A stretch of 9,937 nt of DNA from Boseongicola sp. SB0675_bin_26 (GTDB lineage: Bacteria > Pseudomonadota > Alphaproteobacteria > Rhodobacterales > Rhodobacteraceae). Positions 1 to 5,852 of the stretch are shown piece by piece. The stretch lies in assembly GCA_009843725.1 (NCBI GenBank), contig VYCX01000332.1, positions 1 to 9,937 of the forward strand, in the 5' to 3' direction. A program made the position numbers and the translations under genes. The notes under the pieces were generated by a model. The model ran no database searches, was not told the origin of the DNA, and worked only from the letters and a program-made list of their open reading frames with translations. Each line of letters begins with the position of its first letter. Within the stretch, counting starts at the first letter, position 1.

Positions 1-2
1 TC

Positions 3-620
3 CGTCACAAGAAACAGTCAGGGGGTGCGGGACAGTTTGCCGACGTCAAGCTGACGGTTGGGCCTGCCAAGCGTGGAGACGGTTTCGCCTTTTCAGAGAC
101 GATTCGTGGTGGATCGGTCCCAAAGAACTACATTCCCGCCGTTCAGTTGGGCGCCGAAGAGGCCATGGCGCGAGGGCCGCTTGGATTCCCTGTCATTGAC
201 GTGCTGGTCAACCTGTACGACGGCCAGCACCATTCGGTCGATTCATCGGACATGGCTTTCAGGATCGCTGGCCGCGGCGGAGTCTCGGAAGGATTGAGCA
301 AGGCGCATCCGGTATTGCTGGAACCGATTTTCGAAGTCCGGTTCCGGGCGCCATCCGTCTTTACAGGCGACCTCAATCCAATGGTCTCGTCCATGCGCGG
401 CCAGATTCTCGGATTTGATCGTGAAGCCGATGCAGAAGGCTGGGATGTCGTTCGCGCGCTAATGCCCGGCACGTCCCTTGAAGGCCTGATCAACAATCTT
501 CGGTCGGCAACCCAGGGTGTTGGCAGGTACGAAGCCGACTTTGCGCGTTTTCAGGAGCTGTACGGCCGCGAAGCCGATGAAATCGTCGAGAGGCGCGCCG
601 AGGAGAACGCACGCCGGTGA
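3..620 (+). CDS. Elongation factor G-like protein (non-canonical EF-G paralogue), 3' part
   Basis: Only the C-terminal ~205 residues are inside the window; the reading frame is open from base 3, so the gene begins upstream. The visible part starts in EF-G domain IV with RHKKQSGGAGQFADVKL and continues through GPLGFPVIDV, a DGQHHSVDSSDMAF loop and the domain V stretch LLEPIFEV to LRSATQGVGRYE. Canonical FusA usually has a DGKYHDVDSS loop and an LRSMSQGRA segment, so this looks like the second, EF-G-like paralogue common in Alphaproteobacteria rather than the housekeeping factor. Family knowledge: EF-G proteins are cytosolic GTPases of ribosome translocation or recycling; the exact role of this paralogue is uncertain. 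The GTPase domain is not in view, so activity cannot be judged. It stops at TGA and is followed 30 bases later by a strong inverted repeat. A TTG at 147 lies inside the gene and is not its start. Confidence 0.93.
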   Translation, partial: RHKKQSGGAGQFADVKLTVGPAKRGDGFAFSETIRGGSVPKNYIPAVQLGAEEAMARGPLGFPVIDVLVNLYDGQHHSVDSSDMAFRIAGRGGVSEGLSKAHPVLLEPIFEVRFRAPSVFTGDLNPMVSSMRGQILGFDREADAEGWDVVRALMPGTSLEGLINNLRSATQGVGRYEADFARFQELYGREADEIVERRAEENARR

Positions 621-647
621 AATCGGGGCGCCCCTTAGGCACAAGGC

Positions 648-686
648 GGTGGCGAAAACCGCTCCTTCTCGTCGGTTTTCGCCGCC
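648..686 (+). terminator. Strong hairpin downstream of the EF-G-like gene, possible terminator
   Basis: GGCGAAAACCG (651-661) and CGGTTTTCGCC (673-683) are perfect 11-bp inverted repeats around an 11-base loop. The stem extends by a G-T pair and two G-C pairs (648-650 with 684-686). It lies about 30 bases after the EF-G-like stop codon, where a terminator is expected. There is no T tract after the stem on either strand, so it is not a textbook intrinsic terminator; it may protect the 3' end or act with Rho. Confidence 0.5.
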
Positions 687-1120
687 CGATTCCGCCGGAC
701 GGGACGCAGGCGTTGCGGTCGACTCATGGAACCGACGTGGTGAATTGAACGGCAGCTTGGACCGTCAAGATCGAACACGGAGCCCGCCTCCCCGAGACCT
801 GTTGAGGCAAGCTTGGCCGACCCCAGAGCGCAATGCTTTGATGTGCGAAAATTGGTGCCGTAAATCGGCGGTATCAAGAATGCAGGTCCCGGACCGTCAG
901 GGACTCATCCTTGGGTCCGAGCACCTCGAAGGCATGCGTGCGGGACCGTCCTGCGACGAGCGACTTGTCTACAGTCAAAACATTGAATTCAACGGAGGCG
1001 CGCAGCCACTGCCAGCATAAGGTCAAGAGAGACATCGGCAGTGCCCCCGCAGGATGGGCAGCGCCTAGCCGAAGGGTATTGCCCAGTCCAAAAATTTCCA
1101 GGATGACCTCGTTGACGTCT

Positions 1121-1126
1121 GAGGAG
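1121..1126 (+). promoter_or_regulatory. Ribosome binding site deciding a TTG start
   Basis: GAGGAG lies 8 bases before TTG 1135. The reading frame is closed by TGA at 1120-1122, and TTG is the only start codon between that stop and the conserved part of the protein, so this site fixes the start of the PPOX-family gene. Confidence 0.75.
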
Positions 1127-1134
1127 CGGAGACA

Positions 1135-1686
1135 TTGGCGATCGGGACCAAACTGAATCGGAGCTTTCGGGCCTTCATCGAGAAACAGCCGGTCTTCTTC
1201 GTGGCCACCGCGGCGCCCGCGGGCCGGATCAACCTCTCGCCGAAGGGCATGGGCACGTTGAAAATTCTCAGCGACACAAAAATCCGCTGGCTCAATCTCT
1301 CCGGCAGCGGCAACGAGACCGCCGCCCACCTTCGCCTGTCTGACAGAATGACGCTGATGTTCTGTGCGTTCGAGGGCGATGCCCTTATCCTTCGCGTCTA
1401 CGGCACGGCCCGCGCGACCCATCCCCAGGATGCCGGCTGGGTGGAAAAGGCCGCCGCTTTCCCCAGTCTTGCCGGTTCGCGGCAGGTAATCGACATGGAG
1501 ATCGACATGGTCCAGACCTCCTGCGGCAGCGGCGTGCCCATCATGGACTTCAGGGCTCAGCGAGGCCCGGACGAACTGGTCCCGTATTTCGAACAGATGG
1601 GCCCGAAGGGCGTCCTCGCCTACTGGGAAAAAAAGAATACCCTCAGCATCGATGGCTATGAGACAGGTATTTTCGATGAAGATTGA
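1135..1686 (+). CDS. Pyridoxamine 5'-phosphate oxidase (PPOX) family flavin-binding protein
   Basis: This 183-residue protein has the features of the split-barrel FMN-binding PPOX family. A strand FFVATAAPAGRINLSPKG (residues 21-38) is followed by WLNLSGSGNETAAHL (52-66), the region that binds the flavin phosphate in this fold, then TLMFCAFEG and LILRVYGTAR (73-93), and QTSCGSGVPIM (127-137). The length fits a single barrel with a helical C-terminal tail. The specific reaction is unknown: members include pyridoxamine phosphate oxidases, flavin reductases and haem-related proteins, and the true PdxH signature is not evident. It is presumably a cytosolic flavoprotein. The start is TTG, fixed by GAGGAG eight bases upstream. 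Its last codons overlap ATG 1676 of the degraded GNAT gene by 11 bases, so the two were probably an operon with coupled translation. Confidence 0.88.
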   Translation: MAIGTKLNRSFRAFIEKQPVFFVATAAPAGRINLSPKGMGTLKILSDTKIRWLNLSGSGNETAAHLRLSDRMTLMFCAFEGDALILRVYGTARATHPQDAGWVEKAAAFPSLAGSRQVIDMEIDMVQTSCGSGVPIMDFRAQRGPDELVPYFEQMGPKGVLAYWEKKNTLSIDGYETGIFDED

Positions 1687-2217
1687 TGTACGTCCCGCCA
1701 ATCGGGCGGGTCTTGCCAAGTGACAGGGAAGAAGGGCGGCCGCGGCGGGTGCAGGTGCAAGATACGACGCCTGAAACCGCAAGAATTGGGAAGCCGGGAC
1801 AGATCAGGGCAACCGCAAGGCAATGAACGCCGTATTCGAGACCGGCCCATCGTCGGGGCTCATCGGCAGGCCGGGAGAGCCCTTGCGCTGGTTGCAGGTC
1901 GACGAACGCGCCGGCTTGCCACCTCCCATGTGCTCAAACCGCTGGATGATGCACCTGTATGGTCGGTCACCTGCTTCTTCACCAATAAAGTCTTCAGGCG
2001 GCAGGGCATTTCGGTCCAGATGCTCCGTGCCGCCTGCACCCGCGTGAAGGCGCGGGACGGCTCGGTGCCTGAAGGGTATCCGATCGACACACTCCGAAAG
2101 CACTGCCCGGCGGACTATGCTAGGACCGGTTTCGTTCAAGCCTTGCGCGATGCGGGCTTCGAAGAGGTCGCCCGTCGCTCTGAAACCCGCCCGATCATGC
2201 GCAAGGCACTTGGCTGA
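1676..2217 (+). pseudogene. GNAT family N-acetyltransferase, degraded by several frameshifts and a stop
   Basis: Pieces of one GNAT protein lie in order but in two frames. ATG 1676 opens MKIDVRPANRAGLAK and hits TGA at 1721-1723. Next, in the frame of 1720, comes GGCRCKIRRLKPQ, which looks like a worn version of the GGCWCMYWR type segment of this family. The frame then changes near 1780 to give NWEAGTDQGNRKAMNAVF and GLIGRPGEPLRWLQVDERAGLP (interrupted here for length at about 1918). It changes back near 1918-1922 to give SHVLKPLDDAPVWSVTCFF, FRRQGISVQMLRAA (the acetyl-CoA binding loop, where the family has R/Q-x-x-G-x-G/A), EGYPID and a C-terminus RRSETRPIMRKAL. An intact copy would be about 180 residues. 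At least three frame changes plus lost tryptophans make a sequencing error an unlikely sole cause. Its start overlaps the flavoprotein stop by 11 bases. Confidence 0.78.
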
Positions 2218-2768
2218 GCACCGCTGCCTGGCGATTGTGGCCAACCTTGCTGTGCCGGATGGCGCGATTTGCTTCCGCCTCTACGTATCGATCCTCGACG
2301 CTCTGCAAAGATGCCAGGTGCATGCCAAGGTGCATTCTCCCTTCGAGCGGATCAGAACGCCTCATTGGGCCAATGGCATTTGCTTGAGGACCTGGCGCCA
2401 TTGATTTGTATAGACGCAGAAATTCCTGAACGGGAAAGTTGGCCATTGGCGCCGGACGAGTCTTTTTGGGCAGCTTTCGGCGACCTTTCCTCTTCCCGGC
2501 TGATTGTCGGATGGATTGCGCAATGCCCTTGCATGACTTTGTTCGGGTCATTCTGTTTTGCAACCAGGGAGCAGTTCCATCCACAATGTTCCATGTAGAT
2601 TCGGCGTCCGCAGGCGCGATGGGATTTCGTCGAGGCCGGACATCGAAACGCAGAACTGGACCTAGCGGGCAAGGAGTTTTGCCAATTGCCGCCAGCGGCA
2701 TTTGATTCCATGAATGCAGGACAGCGGCATCGCGCCGCCAATGTCACCGAGCAAGGGGCGAGATTTGA
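2218..2768. other. Gene-poor stretch of about 550 bases, content unknown
   Basis: Several long frames cross this stretch on both strands, the longest 168 codons on -, but none gives a recognisable domain, and their arginine-, proline- and cysteine-rich composition is typical of chance frames in GC-rich DNA. Two weak inverted repeats are visible: GGCGCCA (2394-2400) with TGGCGCC (2447-2453), and a short hairpin at 2683-2704 with a TGCCGC/GCGGCA core. No transposase, tRNA or phage remnant was recognised. As it follows a degraded gene, it may itself be eroded coding DNA; it should also hold the promoter for the small membrane protein at 2769. Confidence 0.45.
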
Positions 2769-2936
2769 ATGATTGTCGCGATTTGCCTGATCCTAGGCGT
2801 GGCCCTGGGCCTTCGTGCCGCACGCAAACGGCGTGGCACAATGATCGACACGCTCAGGTATGCAGCTGTCTACGGCATCGCGTTCACGCTGCTTGGCGTA
2901 TTCCTGTCCCTTGGAATCGGCAGTATCTGGCGATGA
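2769..2936 (+). CDS. Small two-helix membrane protein, unknown function
   Basis: ATG to TGA gives 55 residues. Residues 1-15 (MIVAICLILGVALGL) form a hydrophobic helix, followed by a strongly basic turn AARKRRG, a short amphipathic part TMIDTLRYAAVYG, and a second hydrophobic helix around residues 37-53 (IAFTLLGVFLSLGIGSI). By the positive-inside rule the basic turn should face the cytoplasm, with both ends outside. A purine-rich AAGGGGCGAG (2753-2762) lies just before the ATG. The organisation is too protein-like for chance: two clean helices, a charged loop and a ribosome binding site. I recall similar short proteins beside M48 proteases or in similar context in Rhodobacterales, sometimes carrying a misleading apolipoprotein acyltransferase label, but cannot verify this. 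It is 135 bases upstream of the M48 protease on the same strand, so the two may be co-transcribed. Confidence 0.7.
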   Translation: MIVAICLILGVALGLRAARKRRGTMIDTLRYAAVYGIAFTLLGVFLSLGIGSIWR

Positions 2937-3071
2937 CGCTGCCAAGCGCCGCTGACGGACGGGGCAATGCCCTGCTGCATCGCCATGAAATTTCCGGTCC
3001 TGCAAAGGAATTCACTTTGGTTGGGCAATGCGGTTCTTGGAACACCTGTCTTTGCGTCCCATATTCAAGTC

Positions 3072-3767
3072 ATGCTTAAGTTCGGTCCCATACTTCTGGC
3101 GATCCTCTATGCGCTGGTGATGTACAAGTTCTCAGCCTGGAAGACCTCTGCCGAACTGAATGAGAATTCGTCGGAACTGGTCGATCCGGCGCTCAAGGAG
3201 CTCACGGACCGCATGGCAAAGGCGTTGGAACTCCCTCGTATCCGGGTTCATCTCTACGAAATCGAGCCTGTAAACGGGCTGGCCGCTCCGGACGGGCGCA
3301 TTTTCCTGACCCGGGGCTTCTACCAGAAGTACCGCAACGGAGAGATTGCAGCCGAGGAAATGGCATCTGTCATTGCGCACGAACTCGGTCATGTGGCGCT
3401 TGGGCACGCGCGAAGAAGAATGATCGATTTTTCAGGCCAGAACGCGCTTCGCACTGCGCTCATGATGGTCCTTGGCCGCTTCCTGCCAGGATTCGGCGTC
3501 ATGATTGCCAACGTCCTCACCACCATGCTTGCAGCGCGGCTTTCGCGCTCGGACGAATATGAAGCGGACGCCTATGCTTCGGCCTTGTTGATCAAGTCAG
3601 GGATCGGAACCGAACCGCAAAAGTCGCTGTTCAAGAAATTGGAAAGGTTGACCGGTGCTCGAGGCGCGGCGGTGCCCGCATGGCTTCTCAGCCACCCCAA
3701 GACCGACGACCGGATCGCGGCCATCGAGAAACTTGAAGCCGGCTGGGCGGATGCAGCCCGTCAGTGA
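3072..3767 (+). CDS. M48 family metalloprotease, membrane-anchored
   Basis: The 231-residue product begins with a hydrophobic segment (residues 4-18, FGPILLAILYALVMY) that fits an N-terminal signal anchor. The catalytic zinc site is HELGH at 103-107 within VIAHELGHVALGHA, and the third ligand is expected to be Glu162 in SDEYEADAYA (160-169), the usual SR-x-x-E-x-x-AD pattern of M48 peptidases. A hydrophobic stretch at about 128-150 lies between them. The C-terminal LSHPKTDDRIAAIE (206-219) is the conserved tail motif of the BepA/LoiP/Oma1-like branch. These are quality-control proteases of membrane or periplasmic proteins; the real substrate is unknown. The frame is open upstream to a possible start at 2967, but that extension has no hydrophobic or family-like sequence, so ATG 3072 is chosen although it has only a weak Shine-Dalgarno sequence. 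Confidence 0.9.
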   Translation: MLKFGPILLAILYALVMYKFSAWKTSAELNENSSELVDPALKELTDRMAKALELPRIRVHLYEIEPVNGLAAPDGRIFLTRGFYQKYRNGEIAAEEMASVIAHELGHVALGHARRRMIDFSGQNALRTALMMVLGRFLPGFGVMIANVLTTMLAARLSRSDEYEADAYASALLIKSGIGTEPQKSLFKKLERLTGARGAAVPAWLLSHPKTDDRIAAIEKLEAGWADAARQ

Positions 3768-3838
3768 GACAGCGCACAGGCCGGTCTGACCACGCCGCAA
3801 CGCACACGCCGACGGACTCCTACAGGGGTCGGATCGCG

Positions 3839-3958
3839 TCAGCGCCGGCCCAGACGGGCAAAGAAGGATTTCACGAACTCGGCGCGAAGCTTGCGGGCCT
3901 TGAGTTCGATTCTTTGAATTTCGTCGGATGAATTCAGGGTGATCATCTGGCACTCCAT
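3839..3958 (-). CDS. Small charged protein of 39 residues, unknown function
   Basis: On the - strand, ATG (3958) to TGA (3839) encodes MECQMITLNSSDEIQRIEL, then KARKLRAEFVKSFFARLGRR. The second half would form an amphipathic basic helix ending in aromatic residues and two arginines. This layout (short variable N-terminus, acidic patch, A-R-x-L-R-A-E helix, aromatic-rich end) is like small proteins of Rhodobacterales and Rhizobiales that resemble DUF1127 or the RSP_7527 family; assignment to either is tentative. A purine-rich GAGGCGAG on - (3966-3973) lies seven bases before the ATG and favours M1 over M5. It is convergent with the M48 protease, 71 bases apart. It could bind RNA, membrane or a protein partner; nothing in the sequence decides. 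Confidence 0.6.
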   Translation of the reverse strand: MECQMITLNSSDEIQRIELKARKLRAEFVKSFFARLGRR

Positions 3959-4268
3959 GGTTTGTCTCGCCTCACATAAGCGACAACGAGGCATCTTGAA
4001 GCTTGGCTTTCTGCATGCCAGTCATGCGGAAACTGCATTCCTTGCTGCGGAGCACTTGCACATTGAAAGTCCCATCCTTGGCCCTGGTGCCCTTTTCAGA
4101 CTGGCCCAGGTGTGACTGCGACCCGGAGGATCGAACGAACCAGTTCCTTCCCTGGTGGTCAGGGCAGCTCGGACAAATTCGTTCGCAAGCAATCAGGCCC
4201 TTGAGGCATCCGTTGGATGCAATCCGGGAGTTGCGTGCGGAGGCGTGCCTTGATTGGACGCGCGCGCC
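3959..4268. other. Divergent gene-free stretch between the 39-residue gene and eda
   Basis: These 310 bases separate genes read in opposite directions, so promoters for both should lie here. I see no convincing -35/-10 pair. A small inverted repeat GCATG/CATGC (4013-4027, five-base loop, extendable by two pairs) sits near the left end. Frames of 89 codons on + and 113 on - cross it, but neither resembles a known protein. No phosphogluconate dehydratase (edd) remnant could be recognised upstream of eda. Confidence 0.45.
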
Positions 4269-4910
4269 ATGAATCCTCAGGAAGGCTGCCGCGAGACGTC
4301 CCGGATCTGCCAATTGGCGCCTGTCATTTCGGTCCTGACCGTCAACAGCTCCGGCAAGGCCGCACGGCTGGCCAATGCGTTGGTCAGCGGCGGGTTGCCC
4401 GTGCTGGAAGTCACGCTCAGAACGCCAGCGGCCCTTGACGCGATTCGTGCCATGACCAAGGTCAAGGGAGGCGTGATCGGAGCCGGAACGGTGCTTACGG
4501 CATCCGATGTTCGTGCGGCAAAGGACGCCGGGGCGGTCTTCGGCGTCTCGCCGGGGGCTACGGAGCAGCTTCTCAGCGCTGCCGAAACGGAGAACTTTCC
4601 AATCATACCGGGTTCCGCCACCGCAAGCGAGGCGATGCGTCTGCTGGAAAGGGGCTACACGGTCCAGAAATTCTTTCCCGCGGAAGCGTCAGGCGGCGCG
4701 GCGGCGCTGAAGGCGCTCGCCGGCCCCTTGCCCCAAATCAAGTTTTGTCCGACCGGCGGCATCAACATGGACAATGTCGGAGACTATCTGGACCTTGAGA
4801 ACACGATGTGTGTCGGCGGGTCTTGGGTGGCGCCAGACGACTTGGTGTCTGGCGGCCGTTGGACTGAAATCGAAGCCTTGGCCCAGAAGGCTGCAAGTCT
4901 TCGAAATTGA
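4269..4910 (+). CDS. eda: 2-dehydro-3-deoxy-6-phosphogluconate (KDPG) aldolase
   Basis: Cleaves KDPG to pyruvate and glyceraldehyde 3-phosphate in the Entner-Doudoroff pathway; many members also act on 4-hydroxy-2-oxoglutarate. It is a cytosolic class I aldolase with a TIM barrel. The 213 residues match the usual length. Key motifs: LEVTLRTP (46-53) with the catalytic Glu47 and phosphate-site Arg51, GAGTVLT (71-77), GVSPGAT (92-98), PGSATASE (114-121), the Schiff-base Lys134 in VQKFFPAE (132-139), PTGGI (161-165) and VGGSW (182-186). All catalytic residues are present. Start: ATG 4269 fits the usual N-terminus of the family, but GGAGG at 4239-4243 is better placed for TTG 4254, which would add five residues; the choice is open. 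The methyltransferase gene follows 63 bases later on the same strand. The expected partners edd and zwf are not in the window. Confidence 0.94.
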   Translation: MNPQEGCRETSRICQLAPVISVLTVNSSGKAARLANALVSGGLPVLEVTLRTPAALDAIRAMTKVKGGVIGAGTVLTASDVRAAKDAGAVFGVSPGATEQLLSAAETENFPIIPGSATASEAMRLLERGYTVQKFFPAEASGGAAALKALAGPLPQIKFCPTGGINMDNVGDYLDLENTMCVGGSWVAPDDLVSGGRWTEIEALAQKAASLRN

Positions 4911-4973
4911 ACGGAAATTCACTCGGGTTCGCCTCCAGTCTGCGAACACGACGACCCGGGACGAGAAAGGACG

Positions 4974-5732
4974 ATGATGCCGGCCGCACAACAGAAGACG
5001 ACCAAGAAGTCGAGCCTGACGAAAGATCTGGCTGCCAAGGCCGTCTTCTCGAACGAAAGGACCGTGGATGCGCCCAGGCTCACGTTGCCCATATCCCTCA
5101 GACCCAACACCCGCCTGAAGATGGATGGCCTGGAATTCCTGGCCATGCTCCCGGAGGGCGCCATTCCCGTCGCCTTCCTTGACCCCCAGTACCGTGGCGT
5201 TCTCGAAAAGCTCTCCTATGGCAATGAAGGCAAGTCGCGCGGTACACGACGCAGCGCCATGACACAAATGTCTGAGGCGGTGATTGCCAAGTTCGTCCAG
5301 AGCATTGACCGCGTTCTGATTCCGTCCGGACATCTGTTCCTCTGGGTCGACAAGTTTCACCTGTGCCAAGGGGTGCGTCCTTGGCTGGAAGGCACGGAAC
5401 TGGAAGTCGTCGACCTGGTGACATGGGACAAGGGCACGTTCGGCATGGGGTACCGCACCAGGCGCCGTGCGGAGCATTGCATTGTCCTGCAAAGACGGCC
5501 CGTCAGGGCAAAGGGCGTGTGGAAAGTCCACAACATCACGGACATCGTATTGGAAAAGGTGTCGAAACGCGAGCATCCGCACGCCAAGCCGATCGAATTG
5601 CAGGGACGCTTGATGTCCGCCGTGAGCAACGAGGGGGATTTTGTCATTGACCCCGCTGCCGGATCATTTTCCGTGCTTCACGCGGCACTGCAAAATGACC
5701 GCAAGTTCCTTGGCTGCGACCTGAACGGATAA
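4974..5732 (+). CDS. Orphan site-specific DNA methyltransferase (N6-adenine or N4-cytosine type) with DPQY motif
   Basis: Transfers methyl from S-adenosylmethionine to an exocyclic amino group of DNA. The 252-residue protein has motifs in the permuted, beta-class order: catalytic motif IV as FLDPQY (68-73), then SGHLFLWVDKF (118-128), VTWDKGTFGMGYRTRRRAEH (149-168) as the motif VI-VIII region, motif X HPHAKP-x-x-L (201-209), and the SAM-binding motif I DPAAGSF (226-232), followed by LGCDL. The usual motif IV is (D/N/S)PP(Y/F/W); here the second proline is glutamine. There is no large insertion for a target recognition domain, so the protein is short for a CcrM-like enzyme. No endonuclease gene is adjacent, so it is probably a solitary, regulatory or phage-derived enzyme. 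Two ATGs are adjacent (4974, 4977); AGAAAGGA ends close before the first, so 4977 may be the one used. Confidence 0.88.
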   Translation: MMPAAQQKTTKKSSLTKDLAAKAVFSNERTVDAPRLTLPISLRPNTRLKMDGLEFLAMLPEGAIPVAFLDPQYRGVLEKLSYGNEGKSRGTRRSAMTQMSEAVIAKFVQSIDRVLIPSGHLFLWVDKFHLCQGVRPWLEGTELEVVDLVTWDKGTFGMGYRTRRRAEHCIVLQRRPVRAKGVWKVHNITDIVLEKVSKREHPHAKPIELQGRLMSAVSNEGDFVIDPAAGSFSVLHAALQNDRKFLGCDLNG

Positions 5733-5852
5733 GGTCACGGCCGGCCGAATGCGGAACAAGCACTGGCACAGACGCACACGGGTTCAGGCCAAGGCGCTTT
5801 CGACGGCACCAAGCGTCACCAGACGCCAAAATGTCCAGGTCAGGATGTGAAG

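Larger units (their letters stand above)
621..1134. other. Gene-poor stretch with no recognisable gene
   Basis: No reading frame here, on either strand, translates into a protein I recognise or has a good ribosome binding site. Apart from the hairpin at its left end, the only pattern noted is the octamer GGACCGTC three times in one orientation, at 759-766, 891-898 and 943-950. A 59-codon frame from ATG 841 to TAA 1020 has no Shine-Dalgarno sequence and is not called. The stretch could be a decayed gene or a long leader and promoter region for the flavoprotein that follows; I cannot decide. Confidence 0.5.

Noticed and set aside
874..1782. 302-codon - strand frame over the PPOX gene
   Set aside because: It mostly runs antisense to a gene with clear PPOX motifs, and its translation has low-complexity Ala/Arg/Gly composition with no domain.
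2195..2701. 168-codon - strand frame and overlapping 109- and 131-codon frames
   Set aside because: No recognisable domain, no good ribosome binding site, and competing frames of similar length on both strands, as expected of chance in GC-rich DNA.
2967..3071. N-terminal extension of the M48 protease to 2967
   Set aside because: The added 35 residues are not family-like and would place the signal anchor internally; ATG 3072 gives a normal anchored N-terminus.
3815..3830. Hairpin between the M48 protease and the 39-residue gene as a bidirectional terminator
   Set aside because: Six pairs including one G-T and a four-base loop with no T run; not distinguishable from chance.
4120..4150. GGATCGAACGAACCA resembling a tRNA 3' end
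   Set aside because: No matching acceptor 5' arm or anticodon stem is found upstream; the match is only to the consensus words.
4689..5582. 297-codon - strand frame across eda and the methyltransferase
   Set aside because: Antisense shadow of two genes with catalytic motifs; no domain in its translation.
5813..5826. GCGTC/GACGC hairpin after the Ppx/GppA stop as a terminator
   Set aside because: Only a 5-bp stem with no T tract on either strand; too weak to call.
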